Shown piece by piece: positions 18,295 through 27,202 of a DNA stretch of 64,000 nucleotides. Numbering within the stretch: position 1 is the first letter of the stretch; each line of letters opens with the position of its first letter. The translations under genes were made by a program, and so were the position numbers. The stretch lies in contig DASQIH010000183.1 in NCBI GenBank assembly GCA_035631655.1, positions 1-64,000 of the forward strand. Direction: 5' to 3'. Under the pieces are notes generated by a model that saw only the letters and a program-made list of their open reading frames with translations, did no database searches and had not been told where the DNA came from. Source of the stretch: Gp1-AA122 sp035631655 (lineage in GTDB: Bacteria > Acidobacteriota > Terriglobia > Terriglobales > Acidobacteriaceae).

Positions 18295-18476
18295 CAAGGA
18301 TGTGGATTCTCGCATCTAACCGCAAGACAAGGAACGAACCGGGCAGCCCGCCGCTTACCGCACCTGGTAGCCGCAGTCTTCCGGAAAGACAATAGTTATT
18401 GATGGCGCTCGACAGCAGAGAAGCAACTTGGCAGGGTCCGTGCTCATCCTTTAAGGAAGCACGGCGGTTGTTTTTT
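18295..18476 (+). ncRNA. Candidate structured small RNA or leader, about 180 nt
   Basis: A non-coding stretch bounded by TACAAT and a strong intrinsic terminator. The 5' segment AAGGATG (18296-18302) can pair with CATCCTT (18445-18451), closing the molecule. Inside, a GTCTT/AAGAC hairpin and a TACC/GGTA hairpin are visible. Size and end-to-end pairing resemble 6S RNA, but I could not confirm the 6S core. The same CATCCTT is part of the terminator stem, so the two pairings exclude each other. It could instead be an attenuating leader of the TonB-family gene at 18520. Confidence 0.35.
18438..18476 (+). terminator. Intrinsic terminator upstream of the TonB-family gene
   Basis: CCGTGCT (18438-18444) pairs with AGCACGG (18458-18464), with an inner TCCT/AGGA extension, and TTTTTT (18471-18476) follows within seven bases. 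It sits 43 bases before a start codon, which implies either a separate small RNA or an attenuator. Confidence 0.7.
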
Positions 18477-18519
18477 CCGCCTACGAAAAGGAAGAGATAA
18501 CGACTCGGGTCGAAACTTT

Positions 18520-19512
18520 ATGGCAACTCAGGAAATGAATTTGCGGTCCAACCGCCAACCCGAACTGAATTTGCTTCTCCCCGGAGATGCGGAGAAGCCG
18601 CTCTGGAAGTCTCTCTTTCAGAATATCGATGATTTCCTTTTCCCCAAGAAACTCCCTCCCTTGAAGCTGACCTCGCGGCCGGAACCGGTGCGCGACATCT
18701 GGGGTTTCTACAATTACTCGCGCCGTGGCGCCTTCGGTTCGACGGTGGTGCACACGATCGCCATCGCGGCAATCATTGGGCTGTCGCTGGTCGGGCGCCG
18801 GGTAGTGGAGCAGGTTCAGAAACACGAGACTGTCACCTTGATCGCGCCCTCGGAAGATATTCCAGCTTTGAAACCCGCCAAGACACAGGTGGGCGGCGGC
18901 GGCGGTGGCGGTGATCGCGACATCTTTAAGGCCCCTAAAGGAAGATTGCCGAAGCTGGCGATGGAGCAGATTACGCCTCCGGCGATCGTGGTGCGCAATG
19001 ATCATCCCAAGTTGACGGCGGAGCCAACGGTGGTGGTTCCTCCGCAGATTAAGCTCGCGAGCAACCTGCCGACGATTGGCGATATTACTTCGCACCTGCC
19101 TTCCGGTCCGCCTTCGAACGGCACCGGGTCGGGCGGCGGCATCGGTTCTGGTTCCGGTGGCGGCGTTGGGTCCGGGACTGGACCGGGCGTAGGGCCGGGT
19201 CGCGGCGGTGGCATTGGTGGCGGCGTGTTCCGGGTGGGCGGCGGCGTATCTGCCCCCAAGGTTATTTACCAGCCTGATCCGGAGTACTCGGAAGAAGCTC
19301 GCAAGGCTAAGTATCAGGGAACGTGCGTGTTGTGGCTGATCGTAGGCCCCGATGGAAAGCCGCGCGACATCAAGGTGGCACGCAACCTGGGTATGGGCCT
19401 GGACGAGAAGGCCATTGAAGCGGTGAAGCAGTGGAAGTTTGAACCTGCCCTGAAAGATGGCAGGCCGGTGGCGGTTCAGATCAACGTGGAAGTGAGCTTC
19501 CGGTTGTACTAG
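18520..19512 (+). CDS. TonB-family energy transducer-like protein
   Basis: A 330-residue protein. About 65 cytoplasmic residues are followed by one membrane segment (near residues 75-90, HTIAIAAIIGLSLVG), a periplasmic linker with glycine-rich runs (about 125-132 and 200-240), and a C-terminal TonB domain (about 250-330: PEYSEEARKAKYQGTCVLWL to VSFRLY). TonB proteins carry proton-motive energy from ExbBD to outer-membrane receptors. A long N-terminal cytoplasmic part is not seen in classical TonB but is common in acidobacterial versions. No exbB/exbD is adjacent. A terminator follows at 19532. Confidence 0.88.
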   Translation: MATQEMNLRSNRQPELNLLLPGDAEKPLWKSLFQNIDDFLFPKKLPPLKLTSRPEPVRDIWGFYNYSRRGAFGSTVVHTIAIAAIIGLSLVGRRVVEQVQKHETVTLIAPSEDIPALKPAKTQVGGGGGGGDRDIFKAPKGRLPKLAMEQITPPAIVVRNDHPKLTAEPTVVVPPQIKLASNLPTIGDITSHLPSGPPSNGTGSGGGIGSGSGGGVGSGTGPGVGPGRGGGIGGGVFRVGGGVSAPKVIYQPDPEYSEEARKAKYQGTCVLWLIVGPDGKPRDIKVARNLGMGLDEKAIEAVKQWKFEPALKDGRPVAVQINVEVSFRLY

Positions 19513-19531
19513 GGTTATTGCTGTATCTTTG

Positions 19532-19564
19532 AAAAGCGGCCGCGTGTGCGGCTGCTTTTGTTTT
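19532..19564 (+). terminator. Intrinsic terminator after TonB-family gene
   Basis: AGCGGCCGC and GCGGCTGCT form a GC-rich stem with a GTGT loop, running into TTTTGTTTT. It also lies between the convergent TonB-family and murI genes. Confidence 0.8.
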
Positions 19565-19613
19565 GCACTCTGATTTGCGGCCGCGATGGCTCAGATCGCC
19601 GATACGAGCTAAG

Positions 19614-20438
19614 TCACTCCTTGAGATCCACGTGCTGGACATCCTCTACCGCGTGCCCCATAAACATTGCACCCAGGCGGCGGAATTTTTCTACGGAATC
19701 GGTCGCGAAGAAGCGATGCCGGGGTAGGGTGCGGCGCTCTTCTTCGGAAGAAGAAGCGACTGGCGCGAGGCTCAGGCGCTGGGCCACGACGCGGGCCGTG
19801 GATTCGGCGGAATCCACGATCGAGACTCGCGGCGGGACGACACGATGCAGGAGTGGCTTGAGTAAGGGATAGTGCGTACAGCCGAGCACGAGGACATCTG
19901 CGGATTGAAATCCGTCCGCGAACGCTTCTCCCAGGTAAATTCGCGCCACCTGTTCGGTCACGGGATGCTCGATCCAGCCTTCCTCGACCAGTGGGACCAG
20001 CAGGGGGCACGCCTTTTCTCTTGCCTCCACTGAGCGGGATTGCAGCGCTTTCAAATAAGCGTGGCTGCTCACGGTGGCCTCGGTGGCAATCACGACTACT
20101 CTGCGGGCCTTGCTGCAGGCGGATGCCCGTTCTGCTCCAGGTTCGACCACTCCAAGTACCGGTAGGCGCGCGGCAGCCACAATCTGGTCGAGGGCAAGCG
20201 CGGTAGCCGTGTTGCAGGCAATGACCAGCAGTTCCGCTCCGCGTTGCTCCAAGAAGTGCGTTGCACTCACGGCATAGTGAGCAACGGTTTCCGCGGATTT
20301 TGAGCCATAGGGTAGGCGGGCCGTATCGCCGAAATAGAGGTAGTCGGCGTTGGGGATCAGGGCGACCAGTTCCTTCAGAACGGTCAGGCCGCCGAAGCCG
20401 GAATCAAAAACGCCGATGGTAGGGCGCCGGATTGTCAT
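19614..20438 (-). CDS. murI: Glutamate racemase
   Basis: A 274-residue cofactor-independent racemase giving D-glutamate for peptidoglycan. The substrate loop FDSGFGGLTV is at residues 11-20, the first catalytic Cys lies in ACNTAT, and the second in GCTHYPLL. The SYP-type region is PYGSKS. Length is usual. It is convergent with the TonB-family gene and divergent from pstS. The C-terminal ~30 residues are not conserved in most MurI proteins. Confidence 0.95.
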   Translation of the reverse strand: MTIRRPTIGVFDSGFGGLTVLKELVALIPNADYLYFGDTARLPYGSKSAETVAHYAVSATHFLEQRGAELLVIACNTATALALDQIVAAARLPVLGVVEPGAERASACSKARRVVVIATEATVSSHAYLKALQSRSVEAREKACPLLVPLVEEGWIEHPVTEQVARIYLGEAFADGFQSADVLVLGCTHYPLLKPLLHRVVPPRVSIVDSAESTARVVAQRLSLAPVASSSEEERRTLPRHRFFATDSVEKFRRLGAMFMGHAVEDVQHVDLKE

Positions 20439-20486
20439 GGTCAGAGTTCATGATAACGGAGACCCAGCGGGCTACGGATGAAAGAA

Positions 20487-20530
20487 TTAACCGCCGAGGA
20501 CGCGGGAATCGCAGAGAAATCACGTTTTCT
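20487..20530. repeat. ACCGCCGAGGACGC repeat copy (half unit)
   Basis: TTAACCGCCGAGGACGCGGG followed by ATCGCAGAGAAA resembles one arm of the palindromic repeats at 52805-52867 and 55052-55133. Confidence 0.5.
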
Positions 20531-20596
20531 CGACGTAGTCGGCGACCTCGGTGGGTAATGGTTTTTTCCTGGTCTTTTACTGGAAATTCACTCGTT

Positions 20597-20614
20597 TGTA
20601 ACAATCCTTTAACA
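20597..20614 (+). promoter_or_regulatory. Candidate Pho-box upstream of pstS
   Basis: TGTAACA (20597-20603) and TTTAACA (20608-20614) place two TAACA cores 11 bp apart, the one-turn spacing of PhoB/PhoP direct repeats. The same pair in reverse order occurs before pstC (27163-27180). It lies 48 bases before the pstS start. Confidence 0.6.
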
Positions 20615-20661
20615 AAGCGCCCATACAAAGGAACGATCTACAGAAACAGGAGGACTCACGA

Positions 20662-21666
20662 GTGATTCGTCGCATAGCTCTGCTTTTGTGTCTAGCCGTG
20701 GCAATACCCGTCCTGGGGGAGACCACATTGAACGGGGCAGGCGCAACGTTTCCTTATCCGATGTATTCCAAGTGGTTCAGCGAATACCACAAGGCTCATC
20801 CTGAGGTTGAAATCAACTATCAATCGATTGGGAGCGGGGGTGGAATCCGGCAAGTGTTGGAAGGCACGGTCGATTTTGGGGCCAGCGATGGGCCCATGAC
20901 CGATGAGCAACTGGCGAAGGCGAAGGTCAAAATTCTGCATATTCCCACGGTTCTGGGTGCGGTCGTGCCTGCCTACAATGTGCCCGGCGTCTCCGGGGAC
21001 CTGCGCTTTTCTCCTGAGGTGATCGCCAACATATGCCTGGGTAAAATCACTAACTGGAACGACAAGGCCATCGCGCAGGACAATCCGGAAGCAAAGCTTC
21101 CAGACAAGCCGATTATCGTAGTACATCGTTCTGACGGGAGCGGCACGAACTATATCTTCACCGATTACTTGTCCAAGGTCAGTTCGGAGTGGAAGGAACG
21201 GGTTGGCAAGGGTACCTCGGTGAAGTGGCCAGTAGGCCTGGGCGCCAAGGGGAACGAGGGCGTTGCTGGAATGATCCGGCAGATGGAAGGCGCCTTCGGG
21301 TATGTGGAGCTGATTTACGCGGTTCAGAATAAGATTCCGTACGGCGTGGTTAAGAATGCTGCGGGCAACTGGACGAAGGGAAGCCTGGAAGGGGCCACGG
21401 CGGCTGCGGCTTCCGTGAAGAACATGCCGGCTGACTTCCGCGTCTCCATCACAAATCCCCCGGGCAAAGATGCTTACCCTATTGCCAGCTTTACTTGGTT
21501 ACTGATTCCCACGCAGTCGAAAGATGCGGCAAAAGGCAAGATCTTGGTGGATTTTGTGAACTGGATGCTGGATGACGGAGAGAAGATGACCAAGGATTTG
21601 GCTTACGCGCCGTTGCCGGAGAGCGTGGCGGCGAAGGTGAAGGAAACCATCAAGCAGGTACATTAA
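20662..21666 (+). CDS. pstS: Phosphate-binding protein of the Pst ABC transporter
   Basis: A 334-residue periplasmic phosphate receptor with a signal peptide (IALLLCLAVAIPVLG, cut near residue 19). Phosphate-binding motifs are GAGATFPYPMYSKW, GSGGGI (near residue 56) and HRSDGSGTNYIF, where Ser, Asp and Thr contact phosphate. It delivers phosphate to PstC/PstA. GTG start with AGGAGG nine bases upstream. It has its own terminator (21690) and is 5.5 kb away from pstCAB, separated by polyP genes. Expression is probably induced under phosphate limitation through the box at 20597. Confidence 0.96.
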   Translation: MIRRIALLLCLAVAIPVLGETTLNGAGATFPYPMYSKWFSEYHKAHPEVEINYQSIGSGGGIRQVLEGTVDFGASDGPMTDEQLAKAKVKILHIPTVLGAVVPAYNVPGVSGDLRFSPEVIANICLGKITNWNDKAIAQDNPEAKLPDKPIIVVHRSDGSGTNYIFTDYLSKVSSEWKERVGKGTSVKWPVGLGAKGNEGVAGMIRQMEGAFGYVELIYAVQNKIPYGVVKNAAGNWTKGSLEGATAAAASVKNMPADFRVSITNPPGKDAYPIASFTWLLIPTQSKDAAKGKILVDFVNWMLDDGEKMTKDLAYAPLPESVAAKVKETIKQVH

Positions 21667-21689
21667 AGAGTACGCAGTCCGCAACGCTT

Positions 21690-21729
21690 GAACAGGCGCC
21701 GATCGGCAAGGCTGCGCCTGTTCTTGTTT
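21690..21729 (+). terminator. Intrinsic terminator after pstS
   Basis: A perfect 10-bp stem GAACAGGCGC/GCGCCTGTTC with a 14-base loop, followed by TTGTTTG. It separates pstS transcription from ppk1. Confidence 0.85.
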
Positions 21730-21856
21730 GCAGCGTCGGGGCCCGAAGAGCCTGTTTTATACTGAGGATTGTCGAATTTCGTCCAACGGCAGCACCGCAG
21801 CAGGTATTTAGAAATCACTCCGAACTCGTAATTCATCCGACACTGTTCTTCGAGCA

Positions 21857-24010
21857 ATGGCGCGGATTCTTCTGGACAATGCGGCTTACTACCTTAACCG
21901 GGAAGCCTCCTGGCTTGCCTTCAACCGCCGCGTGCTGGAGGAGGCGGAGGATCCGAATAACCCGCTGCTCGAACGGCTGAAGTTTCTCTCCATCACCGCC
22001 AGCAACCTGGATGAGTTTTTCGAGGTACGCGTGGCGGGTCTGGTGCAGCAGATCGAAGATGGGTATACCGAAGCGGGGCCGGATGGCCTGACCCTAGTCG
22101 AGGAACGCGATCTCATCTCCCACGACACTCACCAGTTGGTGGATGAACAATACCAGTGCTGGAACGAGCAGCTTCGCCCGGCAATGGCGGAGCATGGCAT
22201 CCGAGTGCTGGGACTGCACGAACTGGATTCGGGGGCGCGGTCGTTTGTCGAAGAGTATTGTGAGCGGGAACTTGATCCGCTGCTGACACCGATCACGGTT
22301 GACCCGGCGCATCCGTTTCCGCGGGTCATAAACAAGGCTCTGTGCCTGGCATTCCTGCTACGGCGCCGGCGGCGAGCTTCCATGACTTATACGGGCGTGG
22401 TGACCGTCCCCCGCGCCTTGCCGCGGCTGGTGCGGCTGCCGTCGGAGGGTACCGACGATTTCATCTTCCTCGCCGATCTCGTCGCCTTTCATGCTTCCCG
22501 GATGTATCACGGGTACGACATTATTTCGTCGGCCGCGTTTCGCGTGACGCGGAACAGCAATCTCTATCTCCAAGAGGAGGAATCGCGCAGCCTGCTGGAA
22601 TCGGTGCGCACCGAACTTCACAACCGGCGCAAAGGGGACGCCGTGCGATTGGAGATTGAGGCGGACGCGGATCCGGAGATCACCGAGCGACTACGGACCA
22701 ATTTTGAGCTGGACCCCTGGCAAGTTTTCACTACGAACGGGCCAGTCAATCTTTCGCGGCTGTTCAATATTTATGAGCAGGTGGGACACCCGGAACTGAA
22801 GTTCAAGCCCGTTGTACCGAGGGAGCTGCGGCTGACCGACAAGGCAGAGGACCTTTTTGAAGAATTGCGACGGCACGATGTTCTGCTGCACCATCCTTAC
22901 GATTCTTACGAGGCGGTGGTCTCGTTTATTGAAAGTGCGGCCGAAGACCCGCGTGTGCTTTCCATGAAGCAGACCCTTTACCGCACCAGCGAGCACTCGC
23001 TCATCGTGCCCGCGCTCATTTCGGCCGCCAGCCGAAAGGAGGTGACGGCGGTTGTCGAGTTGAAGGCGCGTTTCGACGAGGCTTCGAATATCCGCTGGGC
23101 GCGAGACCTGGAAGATGCCGGAGTGCAAGTGTTTCATGGGCTGGTCGGGCTCAAGACTCACTGCAAGCTGTCGTTGTTAGTGCGGCGGGATCCGGACGGG
23201 GTCACACGGCGCTATGCTCACCTCGGTACGGGAAACTACAACTCCACGACTGCCCGGATTTATACCGATCTCAGCTTGCTCACCTCAGATCCCGAAATTA
23301 CCGCCGCGATTCATGATGTCTTCAGTTTTTTGACGGCCTATGCGGAGCACCCTAGCTACGATCCTCTGCTTGTGTCGCCGCTGGATTTAGCGGAAAAGTG
23401 CCTGGGTCTGATCGCGCGCGAGGCCGAGCATGCGCGCCAGGGCCGCCCGGCGCGCATCATCGCCAAGATGAATGCGTTGCTAGACAAGAACATCATTATG
23501 GCCTTGTACGGAGCTTCACAGGCGGGAGTGGACATTGATTTGATCGTACGGGGAATGTGTGCGCTGCGTCCTGGGGTGCGGGGCGTAAGCGATCGGATTC
23601 GAGTGCGCAGCATCGTAGGCCGCTTTCTGGAGCACAGCCGCATCTTTTACCTCGCCAATGGCGGGCAGGAGGAAATTTATACCGGCAGTGCGGACTGGAT
23701 GCCACGCAACCTGTATGAGCGGGTAGAGGTACTCACCCCGATTCGGGATACACTCCTGCGGGAACGGGTGCACCGGGAGATCCTGGACGTCTACCTGGCC
23801 GATAGCGTTAAGGCTCGCGTGCTGCAACCGGACGGCAGCTATGTGCGCGCGTCGCAGTCACGAGGATTACGTCGTCGAGTAAGAACTTCGGCTGGATTTA
23901 ACGCACAGGAGTTCCTCATCGGGCTGGCGGAAGGCAAACGCACGATGGACGAGATTCCTGCTCTTCGGTCGAGCAGGAGAATGAAAGTTACGGTCGGAAA
24001 AGAAAAATAA
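21857..24010 (+). CDS. ppk: Polyphosphate kinase 1
   Basis: A 717-residue PPK1 that polymerises the ATP gamma-phosphate into polyphosphate, reversibly, often at the membrane. The N domain begins YYLNREASWLAFNRRVLEEA; the catalytic half has KQTLYRTSEHS, the phospho-accepting His in GLVGLKTHCKLSLL, and RYAHLGTGNYN with the metal/ATP site. The second PLD-like half ends with YTGSADWMPRNLYERVE. Length is usual. It forms a probable operon with sixA, which starts seven bases after its stop. A ribosome site is weak. Confidence 0.97.
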   Translation: MARILLDNAAYYLNREASWLAFNRRVLEEAEDPNNPLLERLKFLSITASNLDEFFEVRVAGLVQQIEDGYTEAGPDGLTLVEERDLISHDTHQLVDEQYQCWNEQLRPAMAEHGIRVLGLHELDSGARSFVEEYCERELDPLLTPITVDPAHPFPRVINKALCLAFLLRRRRRASMTYTGVVTVPRALPRLVRLPSEGTDDFIFLADLVAFHASRMYHGYDIISSAAFRVTRNSNLYLQEEESRSLLESVRTELHNRRKGDAVRLEIEADADPEITERLRTNFELDPWQVFTTNGPVNLSRLFNIYEQVGHPELKFKPVVPRELRLTDKAEDLFEELRRHDVLLHHPYDSYEAVVSFIESAAEDPRVLSMKQTLYRTSEHSLIVPALISAASRKEVTAVVELKARFDEASNIRWARDLEDAGVQVFHGLVGLKTHCKLSLLVRRDPDGVTRRYAHLGTGNYNSTTARIYTDLSLLTSDPEITAAIHDVFSFLTAYAEHPSYDPLLVSPLDLAEKCLGLIAREAEHARQGRPARIIAKMNALLDKNIIMALYGASQAGVDIDLIVRGMCALRPGVRGVSDRIRVRSIVGRFLEHSRIFYLANGGQEEIYTGSADWMPRNLYERVEVLTPIRDTLLRERVHREILDVYLADSVKARVLQPDGSYVRASQSRGLRRRVRTSAGFNAQEFLIGLAEGKRTMDEIPALRSSRRMKVTVGKEK

Positions 24011-24016
24011 AGGGTC

Positions 24017-24547
24017 ATGATCATTTACTTTTTGCGCCATGCTAGTGCAGGGACGCCCATGGCGAACCCGAAGAAGGACCAGAAGCGCGGGTTGGACGAA
24101 GACGGAATTGAGCAGTGCCGATATATAGGCCGAGCGCTGGCCGCCCTGGATGTGCAGGTGGATGTCGTTATCTCAAGCCCGCTGAAACGGGCCACCCAGA
24201 CTGCCTCACTGGTCGCCAACGAAATGGGCCATGAAGGCAAACTCCAGATCGAGGATTCGCTTCGTCCAGAGGCGAATTTCGCCGACTTTCGCAAACTCCT
24301 CGACAAGTATGCCAAGCAGGAGGCGGTCATGGTGGTGGGTCACAACCCCAGTCTGAGTCATTACCTGGGGCGGATCATTTCGGAAGGGACTTGCGAAGCT
24401 GCGGTGGATCTCAAGAAAGGTGCTGTCGCCCGGGTGGAGTTCAGCCGCAACGCCGGTGGACTGCAATGGTGCCTTACCCCGAAAATCGTGCGCAATCTCT
24501 ACGAAAGCGCTGCGGAAAGCGCCCGCCCAAAGACTTCGCGGAAGTAA
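24017..24547 (+). CDS. sixA: SixA-like phosphohistidine phosphatase
   Basis: A 176-residue histidine phosphatase of the branch that includes SixA. The catalytic RHG motif appears as FLRHASAG at residues 5-12; the second conserved Arg is in SSPLKRATQTA, and the second His in VVGHNPSLSHYL. SixA removes phosphate from histidine in phosphorelays and the nitrogen PTS. Here it follows ppk1 by seven bases, so a link with the phosphohistidine chemistry of PPK is conceivable but unproven. Its last 49 bases overlap the 3' end of the convergent ppx gene. Confidence 0.85.
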   Translation: MIIYFLRHASAGTPMANPKKDQKRGLDEDGIEQCRYIGRALAALDVQVDVVISSPLKRATQTASLVANEMGHEGKLQIEDSLRPEANFADFRKLLDKYAKQEAVMVVGHNPSLSHYLGRIISEGTCEAAVDLKKGAVARVEFSRNAGGLQWCLTPKIVRNLYESAAESARPKTSRK

Positions 24548-26022
24548 GACTTTTCTTTTTCAATCGCCCACAATTCCAGGTCAACGCCCATCTTGGGTCT
24601 GGGTCTCAATAAGAGCTCAACGCCCGCACTGCGCAGCCGTACTTTGGCGGCCCGGACGGCACCGCTGCGCCCCAAATGCAGAGCACGAGCCAGGCGCAAC
24701 AGCAGGGAAGCCTTGCGCACCGCCTCCCGTTCCGTAGGGGGAAGAACCTTGATGGGACCGTCATTCGGCGACGGCCGAGATTTACCCAGGTAGCGAGCGA
24801 TGGCGGCAATGACCCGCCGCTGTTGGGGAGTGTAACCCAGAATCTCGGAGTGCGAGATGATGTAGTAGGTGTGGCGGTGCCGGCCATTGCGGTTCACATA
24901 ATCACCCACCTCGTACAGCATCGCGGCGGCGGAGAGCCACTCGCGGTATTCCGGGGGCAGGTGGTGCACAGGCTTGAGCGCGTCGAACAGGTGCGTCGCC
25001 GCCTCCCGCACTTGCAGCACGTGGTTCATGTCGACGTGGTAATGCTCGACGGCGGCCTGGATGGAATCCCAGCGCTCCGATTCAATCTGCTTACTAGGGG
25101 GCATGCTACGGTCGTAATCGGCGGCCATCTGCGCCAGCAGACCATCGCGCAACCCGAGCGGCGAATAACGGAAGCCACCCAACTGACAGAGGTCAAGAAG
25201 CTCGGCATAGACGACGGCGCCGGCGGCGATAATTTCCGCCCTTCTTGGGCCAATCCCTGGCAATTTCTTTCGCTCCTCAATCTTGGATTTTGCAATCAGC
25301 CTGACAACGCGATGCATCTGGGAACGAGTGACGCTGGACACGCCGCGACTCTTGGTAAGCGCCTGACAGACCGCGGCCAGGGCGGCTGCTGTGCCGGAAG
25401 TTGCAATCACAGCCTTGATGTGCGCTTTGGAGACGCGGTCGGCTACTCGTCCCGCCTCGCGTTCGATGAAGCCGCGCAGGCGCTCCAGTTCGGTTTTGCG
25501 GGGGGGATCGTGATGCAGGAACTCATTGGTGAGGCGAACGGCGCCCAAAGGAAGACTCACGGTTTCCCGGATGTGTCCCGCCGCGGAGATAGTTAATTCG
25601 CAACTACCGCCCCCAAGATCGATCATCAGCACGGGAGCAGCGCCCACTCTTGCGCTGGATACCAGCCCCAGGTGAATCAGGCGAGCCTCTTCCAGCCCGG
25701 AGATGACTTCTACGTTCCAGCCGGTGGAGGAGCGCACCCACTCCATGAAAGCCCGCGAGTTGCGGGCATCGCGCAAGGCGCTGGTGGCAACCACCCGTAC
25801 GGAATCGGCGGCAAAGCGCTGGGTCGCGCGGTGAAAACGGCGGAGCACCTTAATGGTATTCGCCATGGCATCCGGGGCAAGGAAGCCGGTGCGGAAGACG
25901 GCCTCGCCCAGACGTGTGACCTCGCGGTCTTCGTGCAGGGGATAAAGGCGATGGCCCTTCAGGCGGGCGATTTTGAGCCGTACGGAGTTGGAGCCGATAT
26001 CTACCGCGGCGAAGGTCGGCAT
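24499..26022 (-). CDS. ppx: Exopolyphosphatase / pppGpp phosphatase, Ppx/GppA family
   Basis: A 507-residue enzyme removing terminal phosphate from polyP or converting pppGpp to ppGpp. The ASKHA-fold phosphate motifs are FAAVDIGSNSVRLKIA (residues 3-18) and VLMIDLGGGSCELTIS; ATSALRDA lies between. The C-terminal ~190 residues form an HD-type helical domain with AAMLYEVGDY, typical of long Ppx proteins. I chose ATG 26022 over a TTG three codons upstream. It converges with sixA, overlapping by 49 bp, so transcripts of ppk-sixA and ppx can be mutually antisense at their ends. Confidence 0.93.
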   Translation of the reverse strand: MPTFAAVDIGSNSVRLKIARLKGHRLYPLHEDREVTRLGEAVFRTGFLAPDAMANTIKVLRRFHRATQRFAADSVRVVATSALRDARNSRAFMEWVRSSTGWNVEVISGLEEARLIHLGLVSSARVGAAPVLMIDLGGGSCELTISAAGHIRETVSLPLGAVRLTNEFLHHDPPRKTELERLRGFIEREAGRVADRVSKAHIKAVIATSGTAAALAAVCQALTKSRGVSSVTRSQMHRVVRLIAKSKIEERKKLPGIGPRRAEIIAAGAVVYAELLDLCQLGGFRYSPLGLRDGLLAQMAADYDRSMPPSKQIESERWDSIQAAVEHYHVDMNHVLQVREAATHLFDALKPVHHLPPEYREWLSAAAMLYEVGDYVNRNGRHRHTYYIISHSEILGYTPQQRRVIAAIARYLGKSRPSPNDGPIKVLPPTEREAVRKASLLLRLARALHLGRSGAVRAAKVRLRSAGVELLLRPRPKMGVDLELWAIEKEKSYFREVFGRALSAALS

Positions 26023-26167
26023 GGGGGGCAAGACAGTTTACAGCGAGCGGTGTGGCGTTAGAGAAACTGTGGGTTTAGGTTGACGAGCCGAGGCCCTTGA
26101 GGAAAGACTCACAACAGCATAGCGTCTTCCTTTCCGAGGAGGCATTGGGGAATCAAGAAAGATTGGG

Positions 26168-27040
26168 CTAGGCGATAGCGGCCTTGGCGCCACCCTGCGA
26201 CGTGACCGGCTTGCGTCCTGAGGCTGCACCAGTCGTAGCTGCCAGCCGCACAGGCGCTACAGGCTTGCCCTGCAGGGCGGCCTTGGTCTGGGTGACAGTT
26301 TGGAGAGCATCGCGAAATTTGGCTCGCATGATGTTGTTAACCGCCGATAGCAGGGCGGAGTTGGTTCCGCTTCCCACCTGCTTCTTTACCGTGGCCGCGA
26401 GAGTAAGCCAGTCGTGCCATTCGCCCAGGCTGTCCTGCATACGTTTCAGTTGGCTCACCATCTGTTGGGCCTCGGGTGAGTCACCCGCCAGTTCGGCGAT
26501 GTAACGAACACGTTTTCCGGTGATCCGATACTGGTGAAGAACCTCTTCGGTAAGCGGACCTTGTTGTCTCGCCAAGGTGGCGAAGATGCGCGAGGCCAAA
26601 AGCAGCGGGTCGGGACCGTTTTCGGGAATCTTCAGCTCGGCGTCAGCCCGCTTCAGGCGCTTGCGGACTTCGCGGACTGTCTCCAAATCCAGTGCATTCA
26701 AGAGCTTCTTTTCGCGCTTGCTACGCATGTCGGACAGGGTCCGTAGGACTTCCGCCTTGCGTTGCGGCTCTTCGGAAACTCGTAAGCTGCGCAGAGCGGC
26801 AGTCTGCACATCCAGATCACGGAGTCGTCCTGCCCGCTTGCGTAGGCGAGAGAGCATTTTCAGCAGCTTACGGTGGTTGCGGTCCGGCTCGGGGGCGAGT
26901 TCCTCAAGGATCGCCTCGACCCTCCGGGTAGCCGTTCGGAACTGATGTACGTTTTCAGGCAGCGGCTGGGAAGCTACTTTGCCGAGCTGTCGATCAAGCT
27001 TCTGAAACAGACGATGAGTAGGTTGTTGTCTTGCAGCCAT
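26168..27040 (-). CDS. CHAD domain protein, likely polyphosphate-associated
   Basis: A 290-residue, strongly helical and basic protein with a CHAD domain at about residues 20-240. The signature HQFRTATRRVEAILEEL and the internal-repeat counterpart YRITGKRVRYIAELAG are the basic helices that line the polyanion-binding channel. CHAD proteins bind polyP and locate to polyP granules in several bacteria. Its place beside ppx, ppk1 and pst genes fits that role. The last ~35 residues are low-complexity. Start choice is uncertain: ATG 27040 or GTG 27058; neither has a good ribosome site. Confidence 0.85.
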   Translation of the reverse strand: MAARQQPTHRLFQKLDRQLGKVASQPLPENVHQFRTATRRVEAILEELAPEPDRNHRKLLKMLSRLRKRAGRLRDLDVQTAALRSLRVSEEPQRKAEVLRTLSDMRSKREKKLLNALDLETVREVRKRLKRADAELKIPENGPDPLLLASRIFATLARQQGPLTEEVLHQYRITGKRVRYIAELAGDSPEAQQMVSQLKRMQDSLGEWHDWLTLAATVKKQVGSGTNSALLSAVNNIMRAKFRDALQTVTQTKAALQGKPVAPVRLAATTGAASGRKPVTSQGGAKAAIA

Positions 27041-27162
27041 ACCAGTCGAACCGGGCACAGAAAATACAAGGTCTTTGGATGAAATGCAATTCCGTTAAGT
27101 TAACGATCGAAAGTTGAGATCCGGGAGAAGAGCCCTCCGCAGGGAACGGAAAGCGTCCCTAT

Positions 27163-27180
27163 TTTAACATTGCTGTAACA
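27163..27180 (+). promoter_or_regulatory. Candidate Pho-box upstream of pstC
   Basis: TTTAACA (27163-27169) and TGTAACA (27174-27180) repeat the pair seen before pstS, with TAACA cores again 11 bp apart. It is 23 bases before the pstC ATG, close to where a promoter should lie. Confidence 0.6.
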
Positions 27181-27202
27181 CAGGTCTGCTAGCCTCAATT
27201 TG

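Noticed and set aside
18177..18300. T-box leader for ileS
   Set aside because: No T-box sequence, specifier loop or terminator is seen on the minus strand upstream of ileS.
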